Notes under the pieces: generated by a model
Database searches by the model: none
The model's input: only the letters and a program-made list of their open reading frames with translations
What the model was told of the DNA's origin: nothing
Program-made: the position numbers and the translations under genes
From: Caldivirga sp.
GTDB taxonomy: Archaea; Thermoproteota; Thermoprotei; Thermoproteales; Thermocladiaceae
Length of the DNA stretch: 15,977 nucleotides
Direction of reading: 5' to 3'
Assembly: GCA_028275645.1 (NCBI GenBank)
Contig: JAPWUH010000014.1
Location: 1 to 15,977 of the forward strand
Shown here: positions 6,360 through 12,526 of the stretch, one piece after another
How the letters are laid out: each line of letters opens with the position of its first letter
Numbering within the stretch: the first letter of the stretch is position 1

Positions 6360-7598
6360 ATGGACGATAAGGGTGACATTACCCTCATAATGTTATCTAG
6401 GGTTTTTAGGAGCATTGCAACCGGTGCCCTTGGGGTCACCACTGGGCTATACCTCTACAATGTGCTCCACCTGTCGTTCACATTAATAGGTGTATTCTTC
6501 GGTGTTGGTGCATTCTCAACACCACTAATGAGCCTCTACTTCGGTAGATTAGGTGACTGCTACGGTAGGAAGAGGCTACTCCTAGTTACCTTACTCTTCC
6601 TACCGTTATCAATACTAATCCTCCTCCTAACCTCAAACTACCCCCTATTACTGCTAGCCGCCGCCCTGGGTGGCTTTGGCACGGCTGGTGCATTGGCCAG
6701 TGGTAGTGTGGGTGCGGTGGTGGCCCCAATGATGACCGCCTTACTGGCAGATAAGACAAACGAGGAGAACAGGACCATGGTGTACTCCCTACTTAACTTA
6801 GCCTCAGGCCTGGCCGGGGCAGTTGGGGCGTTGTTATCTCACTTAGGCTACAGGGAGGGGTTCACAATAGCCCTAGCCCTATCATCAGCCTCATTAATTG
6901 TAATACTACCGGTTAGGGATAGGTATGGTGAGGGTATCGGCAGGGCTAAGGATTGCCGCTCCTTTAATTCAACTAACCTAAGCGAGTCGGATAGGAGAGT
7001 CATTAAGAGGTTCATGATCACAGGAGCGTTAAATGGCATTGGACAAGGCCTAGTAACCCCATTCCTACCCCTAATCTTCGAGGTTTTGCTCAAGGTGCCT
7101 AAGGGTGAGATAGGTAACATATTCTTCCTCGGCGGCATAGCCGCTGCACTCATATCACTCCTAACCCCCGTGATAACCGGTAGGCTTGGTTTCGTTAAGA
7201 CTGTTGCGTTGACCAGGTCCATATCCACCGCAGCCCTGGTGCTACTGCCATTCGTGAACAGGTTCTCGCAAATCCTAAGCTACGACCTAATGGTGGCATC
7301 AGCGCTGTACCTAGTCTACGTTATGTTTAGAATTGTTTCATTACCAGCCCAATCGGCGTTAATGATGAGTCTGGTTAGCCAAGGCTCAAGATCCACCGCG
7401 GCGGGTACAAATCAAGCAGCTAGGCTACTACCCTCAGCCGCTGCGACTCTGTCAAGTGGGGCTATGATAGATTACCTAGCGCTACCAGTACCATTCCTAG
7501 TAGCCCTCATAGTTAACGCCGTTAACATATACCTGTACACCAGGTTCTTCAGGGATGTTAAGACAAGCCGTGGCGTGAGGAGCGTTTTAATTGAGTGA
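6360..7598 (+). CDS. Major facilitator superfamily transporter
   Basis: 412 aa with about twelve membrane helices split into two halves by a charged cytosolic loop (roughly residues 190-215, around RDRYGEGIGRAKDCRSFN). The first half carries the MFS motif A between helices 2 and 3, GRLGDCYGRKRLLL, and a related GRLGF-containing loop occurs in the second half. The family moves small solutes across the cytoplasmic membrane by uniport, symport or antiport. The visible residues do not point to a substrate, though the layout resembles drug or metabolite exporters. The TTG at 6312 would add 16 residues, but the promoter position rules it out. The next gene begins 40 nt downstream with its own promoter, so they need not form an operon. 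Confidence 0.88.
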   Translation: MDDKGDITLIMLSRVFRSIATGALGVTTGLYLYNVLHLSFTLIGVFFGVGAFSTPLMSLYFGRLGDCYGRKRLLLVTLLFLPLSILILLLTSNYPLLLLAAALGGFGTAGALASGSVGAVVAPMMTALLADKTNEENRTMVYSLLNLASGLAGAVGALLSHLGYREGFTIALALSSASLIVILPVRDRYGEGIGRAKDCRSFNSTNLSESDRRVIKRFMITGALNGIGQGLVTPFLPLIFEVLLKVPKGEIGNIFFLGGIAAALISLLTPVITGRLGFVKTVALTRSISTAALVLLPFVNRFSQILSYDLMVASALYLVYVMFRIVSLPAQSALMMSLVSQGSRSTAAGTNQAARLLPSAAATLSSGAMIDYLALPVPFLVALIVNAVNIYLYTRFFRDVKTSRGVRSVLIE

Positions 7599-7610
7599 GG
7601 GCCGTGGGTG

Positions 7611-7617
7611 TTTTTAA
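7611..7617 (+). promoter_or_regulatory. TATA box of mqnD
   Basis: TTTTTAA centred at 7614, 25 nt before the ATG at 7639. Confidence 0.6.
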
Positions 7618-7638
7618 GCCCTGTAGGGTGGGTGTAGT

Positions 7639-8442
7639 ATGGAGCTGCTAATCGGCCATAGTCCAGACCCGGATGATGCATACATGTTCTACGCCCTGAA
7701 GGCTGGTAAGGTGAACTTCCCCTTCAAGATAAGGGAGTTCCTAGTGGACATAGAGACGCTTAACAAATTAGCCATCTACGGTAGGCTAGATGTAACGGCC
7801 ATAAGCACCCATGCACTAGCCTACGTGGCCGACAAGTACTATGTGCTTAGGGTTGGCGCCTCCATGGGCCTTAAGTATGGCCCCGTGGTGGTGGGTGGTG
7901 GAGGGGGTGAGGTAGAGCTTGTAGCCGTACCCGGGACGTACACAACGGCAACCCTACTGCTTAAGCTTGCCATGCCTAAGGTTAAGACGGTGGAGGTGCC
8001 CTTCGATAGGATTATGGATGCCGTGCTGAGTGGGGCCGTTGATGCCGGTGTGCTTATTCACGAGGGGCAGATAACCTATGAGAGGTACGGCTTAAGGAGG
8101 ATAATGGACCTCGGCGAGTGGTGGTATGAACAGACGAAGCTACCTACACCGTTAGGCCTAGACGTGGTTAAGGTGTCATTGGGCTTGGATAATGCAAGGG
8201 TTATTAGAGATGCGCTGCTTGAGTCCCTTAGGTACGCCATTCAGCATAGGGATGAGGCCCTTGGGTACGCCATGAGGTTCTCAAGGGGCTTAAACATGAG
8301 CGACACGGGTAGGTTCATTGACATGTACGTTAATAACTACACAATGGACATGGGTAGTAGCGGCGAAAGGGCAATTAAGACATTGTTACAGTGGGCCCAT
8401 GACAATGGGCTAATACCTGAGGTCAACTTCACAATAGTTTAA
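7639..8442 (+). CDS. mqnD: 1,4-dihydroxy-6-naphthoate synthase (MqnD)
   Basis: Cleaves cyclic dehypoxanthinylfutalosine to 1,4-dihydroxy-6-naphthoate in the futalosine route to menaquinone, in the cytoplasm. At 267 aa it has the normal length and the periplasmic-binding-protein-like fold of the MqnA/MqnD family. The N-terminus GHSPDPDDAYMFYAL (6-20) is the MqnD form of the signature. LIHEGQITY (139-147) contains the conserved His-Glu pair used in catalysis, and the end YVNNYTMDMG (230-239) is also characteristic. A glycine-rich GGGGGE (86-91) replaces a short loop. No other mqn genes are in the window, so pathway partners must lie elsewhere. It is distinguished from MqnA by the SPDPDD start. 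Confidence 0.9.
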   Translation: MELLIGHSPDPDDAYMFYALKAGKVNFPFKIREFLVDIETLNKLAIYGRLDVTAISTHALAYVADKYYVLRVGASMGLKYGPVVVGGGGGEVELVAVPGTYTTATLLLKLAMPKVKTVEVPFDRIMDAVLSGAVDAGVLIHEGQITYERYGLRRIMDLGEWWYEQTKLPTPLGLDVVKVSLGLDNARVIRDALLESLRYAIQHRDEALGYAMRFSRGLNMSDTGRFIDMYVNNYTMDMGSSGERAIKTLLQWAHDNGLIPEVNFTIV

Positions 8443-8747
8443 CGCTAATGCACCTAAAGTAGGTAAATGGCAATGTAACCTTTAATGGCCAGGTTTAGGT
8501 TGTCTTTGGTTCATTAATAATTCTCAACATTTTAGCTACCTATAGTTACTTCATAATATTCCACTTTGTTAAGCTACCTCTTAGTGACGATACGCATTGA
8601 CACTGTTTTGTCCGATATGTGTTGGCTGTGGCGTACTCTACGACGAGCCATGAACCATGCATAAAGTCAATTGAATCAATAACGGCAACCAACCCACCCA
8701 GTTAACCAACACCATGGAAGATGTACAAGAATAAGCTAAGTGATCCA
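8443..8747. other. 305-nt gene-poor stretch
   Basis: AT-rich at the left, with a duplicated AGCTACCT (near 8535 and 8572). No full gene is seen. The only notable content is a Cys-rich micro-ORF on the plus strand (8597-8653). No clear promoter serves either flanking gene; both genes end here (convergent). Confidence 0.5.
8597..8653 (+). pseudogene. Cys-rich micro-ORF, possible remnant of a metalloenzyme
   Basis: TTG at 8597 to TGA at 8651-8653 gives 18 residues, MTLFCPICVGCGVLYDEP. The spacing CPxCxxCG followed by VLY resembles the N-terminal Fe-S motif of molybdopterin oxidoreductases such as formate dehydrogenase (CPYCGVGCG), with one residue missing. A weak TATA-like GTTAAG about 27 nt upstream could make it a leaderless micro-gene. 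It could equally be a chance match. Not recognised with confidence. Confidence 0.2.
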
Positions 8748-9698
8748 TCACTTAATCATTGACGTAACCCTCTTAATCAGCTTACCATAGACCTTGCTTG
8801 GCGGATATTCGACCTTGGGCATTAGGGGGCTTAGCCTGTTCACTAATTCGTCGAAGTCTATGTTTAAGTTGTAGTTACTGTTGAAGTACCTTGTTATGTT
8901 CCTCAGGTCCCTAAGTAGAATTGCCCTAGACCCCTTTGCATTCAGGTACATCCACTGGGGCCAGTCTATTATCCTTATCTCCTCATTACTTGGGTTAACT
9001 AAAATGTTGTACTCGTTCAGGTCGCCGTGAACCATGTTGATCTTCACCAAGTCTTCAACTGCGGATACCACCTGCTCAAAGACATTCCTTGGGTCACTTA
9101 GCCTGAACCTGTAAAGCTCAACACCGTTAATGAACTCCATTGCGATTAGGTGCCTAGTCACTGCCCTCGGCCTTGGCACCGGGATACCGGCCCTATACGC
9201 CTTAACTAGGGCTAGGTACTCCATGTGTGCCGATATCTTTGCCTCGTAAAGCCAGGTTATGTGCCTCCTCTCACCAATCCAAACCCTATACTTCCTAACG
9301 TTCCTGAAGCTAACTCTACCAAGCCTGTGGAACTTTAAAGCATACTTGCCCCCATCTGGCGAGTCCGCGGCGTACACGTCGGATTCCTTACCAACCCCCA
9401 GTGGCGTTGGGGAGATGGCGTTGATAACCCCCCTCTTGGCCATTGTGTGCATGGCCAGTATGTCATAGGCTGGGAACGTTAACCTAACGTTATCGGGCCC
9501 CCTCCTGACGAGTAGCTTAAGCTTATTCATTTTTGAGATTGACTTAACCACCAACTCCTCCCCAAGGCCCATGTAGTTGGCTATACGTCTTACAGGGACG
9601 TATTCATGGCTCCTATGCAAGATCTCAATAACCCTGAGGACCCTTAGGTCTAGTTTACTTAGTTCATTGTACGACGCCACCAGCCTACTTATGCTCAT
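8748..9698 (-). CDS. rio2: RIO2-family atypical protein kinase/ATPase
   Basis: Ribosome-biogenesis ATPase acting in maturation of the small subunit. Numbering from the in-frame GTG at 9707: an N-terminal winged-helix domain (about 1-90) typical of RIO2, then the RIO kinase domain. The P-loop is GVGKESDVYA (104-113), the ATP-binding Lys is K125 (ALKFHRLG), the catalytic loop VHGDLNEYNI (226-235) has D229, and the metal-binding Asp is D248 in IIDWPQW. All key residues are intact. The ATG at 9698 (MSISRLVASY) is preferred, giving 316 aa; it overlaps the upstream PUA gene by 14 nt. It is the last gene of a three-gene operon and ends at 8748. Confidence 0.95.
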   Translation of the reverse strand: MSISRLVASYNELSKLDLRVLRVIEILHRSHEYVPVRRIANYMGLGEELVVKSISKMNKLKLLVRRGPDNVRLTFPAYDILAMHTMAKRGVINAISPTPLGVGKESDVYAADSPDGGKYALKFHRLGRVSFRNVRKYRVWIGERRHITWLYEAKISAHMEYLALVKAYRAGIPVPRPRAVTRHLIAMEFINGVELYRFRLSDPRNVFEQVVSAVEDLVKINMVHGDLNEYNILVNPSNEEIRIIDWPQWMYLNAKGSRAILLRDLRNITRYFNSNYNLNIDFDELVNRLSPLMPKVEYPPSKVYGKLIKRVTSMIK

Positions 9699-10209
9699 GT
9701 TCCCCACTCATCAGTCTCCAGACCTCATCATTAACGTGGTGTATGTTCTTAAGTACCCTACCCCTACTCATCCTCATCAACTCCTCGCTCTCAAATAGGC
9801 TAACGGTAATGGCAATAATCCTTCCACTGGGGCTCCTGACAAGCACAACGTCACCCACTTTGAATGGCCTACTCAGCCCCTTTATCCCAGGTCTCATTAC
9901 GTCGGCACCCGTGGCTATTGGCTTAACAGCCCCCTCATCAACCTGCGCCACCGGGTAGTAATTAAGGATCACCGGGTACTTGTTAGCGGCTAGTAGGGTT
10001 GGGTAGGTTACGTCCCTGTTCGCCTCATTAACCTTAACCGTTGCCTTAACCACGGCTACCTCGTCCCCAACCTTATATAACCTTAAGTCATCCCTAACCT
10101 CAATGACCTCAACCTCCTCTAGGCTACCGTAGGCTTCACTTAACCATGGTGCCTCGCCAACAAGTTCCTTAACATCCCTTTTACTGAGCATGTGCCTCTT
10201 AATCGCCAT
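9685..10209 (-). CDS. PUA-domain RNA-binding protein (archaeal MCT-1/Tma20-like, DUF1947)
   Basis: 174 aa. The N-terminus MAIKRHMLSKRDVKEL is the DUF1947 pre-PUA domain signature. The C-terminal PUA domain (about 90-165) has VDEGAVKPIATGADVMRPGI and FKVGDVVLVRSPSGRIIA, which place the RNA-binding strands. Eukaryotic relatives (MCT-1, Tma20, eIF2D) bind the 40S subunit and act in translation re-initiation and recycling; an equivalent role in archaea is inferred. Longer in-frame starts up to 10311 exist, but the ATG at 10207-10209 has a strong ribosome-binding site (GGGGAGGGG a few nt upstream), sits 10 nt after the preceding stop, and matches the family N-terminus. It is translationally coupled to RIO2, which it overlaps. 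Confidence 0.9.
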   Translation of the reverse strand: MAIKRHMLSKRDVKELVGEAPWLSEAYGSLEEVEVIEVRDDLRLYKVGDEVAVVKATVKVNEANRDVTYPTLLAANKYPVILNYYPVAQVDEGAVKPIATGADVMRPGIKGLSRPFKVGDVVLVRSPSGRIIAITVSLFESEELMRMSRGRVLKNIHHVNDEVWRLMSGEHEHK

Positions 10210-10219
10210 AACCCCTCCC
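10210..10219 (-). promoter_or_regulatory. Shine-Dalgarno site inside the operon, deciding the PUA start
   Basis: GGGGAGGGGTT directly precedes the ATG at 10209 on the minus strand. First genes in this window look leaderless; this internal gene uses an SD site. Confidence 0.6.
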
Positions 10220-10465
10220 CTAGGCGCATACTGAGTCTGTGAAGCGTTTAGCAACCTCCCTGGCCTCATCAAGGTTACCCACGACTTCAACGCAGGCCCT
10301 CTCCTCATCAACCATGTAAACTAGGTAACTGTCCCCCAGCCTAAACACCTTAGCCTGGGCGAAACAATTCTCCTCAATCATGGTCCTGTAGGTTTCGATG
10401 GGTTCATTCTCCTCTGCATTAACCTCCCTCAGCAACTCACTAACCCTACCCTTATCACACTCCAT
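10220..10465 (-). CDS. Unrecognised 81-aa protein, first gene of the RIO2 operon
   Basis: I do not recognise this protein. It is 81 aa and acidic, with a predicted alpha-beta pattern: helix 5-16, a second helix around 24-32 (TYRTMIEEN), strands AKVFRLGDSYLVYMV and ACVEVVG, and a final helix LDEAREVAKRF. It has four Cys (3, 34, 58, 80), too widely spaced for a classic zinc knuckle. The reading frame is well supported: a TATA box lies 24-25 nt before the ATG at 10465, and the next gene starts 10 nt after its stop. Position ahead of a PUA protein and RIO2 suggests a role in ribosome assembly or translation, by association only. Confidence 0.7.
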   Translation of the reverse strand: MECDKGRVSELLREVNAEENEPIETYRTMIEENCFAQAKVFRLGDSYLVYMVDEERACVEVVGNLDEAREVAKRFTDSVCA

Positions 10466-10485
10466 GTATAACCCACCTGGATTAG

Positions 10486-10493
10486 TTTATAAA
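10486..10493 (-). promoter_or_regulatory. TATA box of the 81-aa/PUA/RIO2 operon
   Basis: TTTATAAA centred at 10489.5, about 24-25 nt before the ATG at 10465. A leaderless transcript is expected. Confidence 0.65.
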
Positions 10494-10518
10494 GCATTAT
10501 AGGCATCCACCACGCCGT

Positions 10519-10695
10519 TTAAATGGGGACCAGTAGGTAAAGTAGTATTATCACTATTGGTACGGCTAGGCCTATAAGAATGGTTACGGTGGGCGGTATC
10601 TTAACCCTCTCAATCTCCTTAACATCCCTGAACATAAGTAGTCCAGCGCTCATGAAGGGCTGCATACCACTACTCCTTCTACGCCTACTAGACAT
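10519..10695 (-). CDS. Sec61-beta / SecG-type translocase subunit, 58 aa
   Basis: Translated by hand: MSSRRRRSSGMQPFMSAGLL followed by MFRDVKEIERVKIPPTVTI, then a single hydrophobic helix (about 37-56) and the end LLVPI. The Arg-rich start, the (M/L)xPFxxAGLxxF motif, an acidic/basic linker with KI.P, and a C-terminal tail anchor are the hallmarks of archaeal Sec61-beta, a peripheral partner of the SecY-SecE channel with its N-terminus in the cytoplasm. The usual length is 50-60 aa. ATG at 10695, TAA at 10519-10521. A TATA box at 10717-10725 gives leaderless spacing. It is easily missed by length cut-offs. It is not next to secY, as is common in archaea. Confidence 0.92.
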   Translation of the reverse strand: MSSRRRRSSGMQPFMSAGLLMFRDVKEIERVKIPPTVTILIGLAVPIVIILLYLLVPI

Positions 10696-10716
10696 AAGCC
10701 CAGTATCTTGAGGCCA

Positions 10717-10725
10717 GTTTATTTA
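10717..10725 (-). promoter_or_regulatory. TATA box of the Sec61-beta gene
   Basis: TAAATAAAC on the minus strand centred at 10721, 26 nt before the ATG at 10695. Confidence 0.6.
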
Positions 10726-10832
10726 CCTTTCCACATGGGTTATGGTTAAACCCCACCATCTATACCGCTTGAGTTATGTATTTAGCGGGAGTTTGCAACA
10801 TATAAACCCCCCATAGATTTTTACCCTATAAA

Positions 10833-10841
10833 TTTTTAAAA
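10833..10841 (+). promoter_or_regulatory. TATA box of the KaiC-like gene
   Basis: TTTTTAAAA centred at 10837, 27 nt before the ATG at 10864. A second TATAAA at 10827-10832 lies slightly too far upstream for a leaderless start. Confidence 0.55.
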
Positions 10842-10863
10842 TACTAAATACCATAGCTAATTT

Positions 10864-11718
10864 ATGAAGGTTCCACGCGTTAGGACATACATACCTGGGT
10901 TGGATGAGATACTATACGGCGGTATACCAGACAGGAACATTGTACTTGTTTCCGGCGGTCCAGGTACAGGTAAGTCGATCATGGGTAAGCAGTTCCTCTA
11001 CAACGGCTTAACCAGGGGTGATGCAGGGGTTTTCGTCGCCCTCGAGGAGCACCCAGTGGCCGCTAGGAGGAGTTTCAGGCATTTTGGTTGGGATGTGGAT
11101 AAGTTCGAGAGGGAGGGTAAGTTGGCCATAATTGACGCTTTCACGGCTGGTGTTGGTGCTGCCGCCCAGAGGGAGAAATACGTGGTTAAGGATGTTGACA
11201 ATGTGCATGAACTCGTCGATGTTCTTAGGCAGGCTATTAAAGATACCGACGCCAGGAGGATAGTCATCGACTCGGTGAGCACCCTGTACCTAACCAAGCC
11301 GGCGACCGCCAGGTCAGTGGTGATGATGCTTAAGAGGGTTATTGCAGGGCTTGGGGCAACTGCAATGTTCATTAGCCAGGTGTCCGTTGGCGAAAGGGGG
11401 TTTGGTGGGCCTGGGGTTGAGCACGCCGTGGACGGTATAATTAGGCTTGACCTGGATGAGGTTGACGGCCAACTTTACAGGTCCATAGTGGTCTGGAAGA
11501 TGAGGGACAGTAAAATAAGCATGGTTAGGCACCCGATGGATATAACTGATGAGGGTATCGCAATACAGTGGGATAAGTACCTGAAGATCTCCTCAACCTC
11601 AGTTACCGTTCAACCACTACCCAAGGATGAGGTTGAGGAGATGAGGAGTGCTGTTGCGGAGGCTGAGAGGGAGGCTAAGGAGGTTAAGAGACCGAGGGTT
11701 GAGGAGGAAGAGGAGTAG
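10864..11718 (+). CDS. Single-domain KaiC-like RecA-superfamily ATPase
   Basis: 284 aa with one KaiC domain. Walker A GGPGTGKS (31-38), the paired Glu in FVALEEHP (57-64) that in KaiC act in catalysis, and Walker B RRIVIDSV (131-138). The start with [14 protein letters not shown] is the standard KaiC opening. The C-terminal 30 residues are highly charged, heptad-like and end in a run of five Glu, suggesting a short coiled coil and acidic tail. Archaeal single-domain KaiC proteins are mostly uncharacterised; roles in signalling, recombination or motility regulation are proposed for various subfamilies. No archaellum genes are nearby, so ArlH is unlikely. It has its own promoter and is divergent from Sec61-beta. 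Confidence 0.88.
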   Translation: MKVPRVRTYIPGLDEILYGGIPDRNIVLVSGGPGTGKSIMGKQFLYNGLTRGDAGVFVALEEHPVAARRSFRHFGWDVDKFEREGKLAIIDAFTAGVGAAAQREKYVVKDVDNVHELVDVLRQAIKDTDARRIVIDSVSTLYLTKPATARSVVMMLKRVIAGLGATAMFISQVSVGERGFGGPGVEHAVDGIIRLDLDEVDGQLYRSIVVWKMRDSKISMVRHPMDITDEGIAIQWDKYLKISSTSVTVQPLPKDEVEEMRSAVAEAEREAKEVKRPRVEEEEE

Positions 11719-11950
11719 CTGTCCCTCCGGAGGCAGCGGTTCATAAAATCCCCACCGTCTTCTTCTCGACGGTCTCCCCGAGCCCCTCACCGCAGCAGCT
11801 CCCCAACGGTCGCCCGCGGCTCCCAGCCACTACGGATCTCGGAAACCCAGGGTCACTAACAAGAGTGCTGAAGTTAGTCTTAAGACCCAACGCCGATGGA
11901 AATGAGCACTACAAATGACTATGAAAACTGAGACTGCCCCTACCCCCTAA
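11719..11950. other. GC-rich non-coding island; possible structured RNA or IS200/IS605 end
   Basis: This gap is visibly richer in G and C than the genes around it, especially 11719-11860. It has no credible gene and contains self-complementary elements: a perfect palindrome CCTCCGGAGG (11724-11733), a hairpin ACCGTC (11754-11759)/GACGGT (11768-11773) with an 8-nt loop, and an outer pairing GCGGT/ACCGC that could enclose it. In hyperthermophiles GC-rich intergenic islands often mark structured RNAs. It also recalls the 3' end of tnpB with its omega-RNA read on the minus strand, but no TnpB residues are recognisable. It does not show SRP RNA, RNase P or 5S signatures that I can recognise. Confidence 0.35.
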
Positions 11951-12391
11951 TTAAATGGCTGATAACTCATCCATTGCTTGCTTTAAAAGATCCCTAACCT
12001 TACTTAACTTCTCCCTCAACCTAGTTAACTCCTCCGATTGCATAGCTGAGGCTGCAATGGATAGCTCCACCTTAAACCCCTCCTTGGAGAGTCTTTCATA
12101 GGCATTAAGGACGAGCTGCCCGGCCTTAGTCTCACCCCTCAGATGCCTCCTAAGGGTTGCTTCAGTAACCCCAATCTCATCAGCTATTTGGCTAAGGCTC
12201 ATGCCAGCCTTGCTCCTAGCCAAGGCTGCAGCGGCGGTGTATAAACTATCAACCCAAGTTAACCTTCCATGGGGATTCTGAAGCTCCTCAAACGTCTCCC
12301 TCGAGAAGAGGACCATTGTCAGTAATGCCGACTCAAGCTTCCTAATATCCTCTTTACCTAAAGGCTTAAGTGGAATTTCTTCGCTACTCAT
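11951..12391 (-). CDS. Helix-turn-helix transcriptional regulator
   Basis: 146 aa. The central part SLYTAAAALARSKAGMSLSQ (49-68) followed by IADEIGVTEATLRRHLRGET (69-88) is a clear helix-turn-helix, with IADEIGVTEATLRRHL as turn and recognition helix. It is followed by a linker and a C-terminal helix rich in charged heptads (SEELTRLREKLSKVRDLLKQ), likely a coiled-coil dimerisation region. Crenarchaeal proteins with this arrangement are annotated as regulators; the effector is unknown to me. ATG at 12391 with a TATA box at leaderless distance. It faces the aldolase/hydrolase pair across a 135-nt AT-rich gap with an inverted repeat, so it may control that pair as well as itself; this is an inference from layout. 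Confidence 0.75.
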   Translation of the reverse strand: MSSEEIPLKPLGKEDIRKLESALLTMVLFSRETFEELQNPHGRLTWVDSLYTAAAALARSKAGMSLSQIADEIGVTEATLRRHLRGETKAGQLVLNAYERLSKEGFKVELSIAASAMQSEELTRLREKLSKVRDLLKQAMDELSAI

Positions 12392-12411
12392 TGCTAACTA
12401 TTCACGGCCCC

Positions 12412-12419
12412 CATTAATA
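12412..12419 (-). promoter_or_regulatory. TATA box of the HTH regulator
   Basis: TTATTAAT on the minus strand centred near 12416, about 25 nt before the ATG at 12391. Confidence 0.55.
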
Positions 12420-12441
12420 AGCCTTAGGTTAAAAACAGATG

Positions 12442-12467
12442 TAATATATGATGATAAAAATATATTA
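12442..12467. promoter_or_regulatory. Candidate operator: perfect 8-bp inverted repeat
   Basis: TAATATAT (12442-12449) and ATATATTA (12460-12467), separated by 10 nt, lie between the regulator TATA box and the aldolase TATA box. The half-site spacing of 18 nt (nearly two helical turns) would suit a dimeric HTH protein. The low sequence complexity weakens the case. Confidence 0.3.
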
Positions 12468-12501
12468 AATTACTATTCAATCAGTGACTGTGCGGTAAGC
12501 A

Positions 12502-12507
12502 TTAAAA
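12502..12507 (+). promoter_or_regulatory. TATA box of the aldolase/hydrolase pair
   Basis: TTAAAA centred at 12504.5. Transcription would begin near 12530, beside the GTG codons at 12527 and 12533, leaving only a very short leader before the ATG at 12539. Confidence 0.5.
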
Positions 12508-12526
12508 GGTTGCGTATACGTGTCAA

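Noticed and set aside
6248..6370. 40-codon ORF starting at the ATG at 6248.
   Set aside because: It runs through the MFS TATA box and start codon, has no promoter at a suitable distance, and its product looks random.
10210..10311. 34-residue N-terminal extension of the PUA protein.
   Set aside because: It overlaps the upstream 81-aa gene, while the ATG at 10209 has a strong SD site and matches the family start.
10998..11532. Antisense open frames across the KaiC-like gene (and similar ones across secY, the aldolase and the hydrolase).
   Set aside because: They mirror strongly coding sense frames with intact motifs and have no promoters or recognisable domains.
11719..11950. RNase P RNA, SRP RNA or 5S rRNA in the GC-rich island.
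   Set aside because: None of the conserved core sequences I know for these RNAs could be found on either strand.
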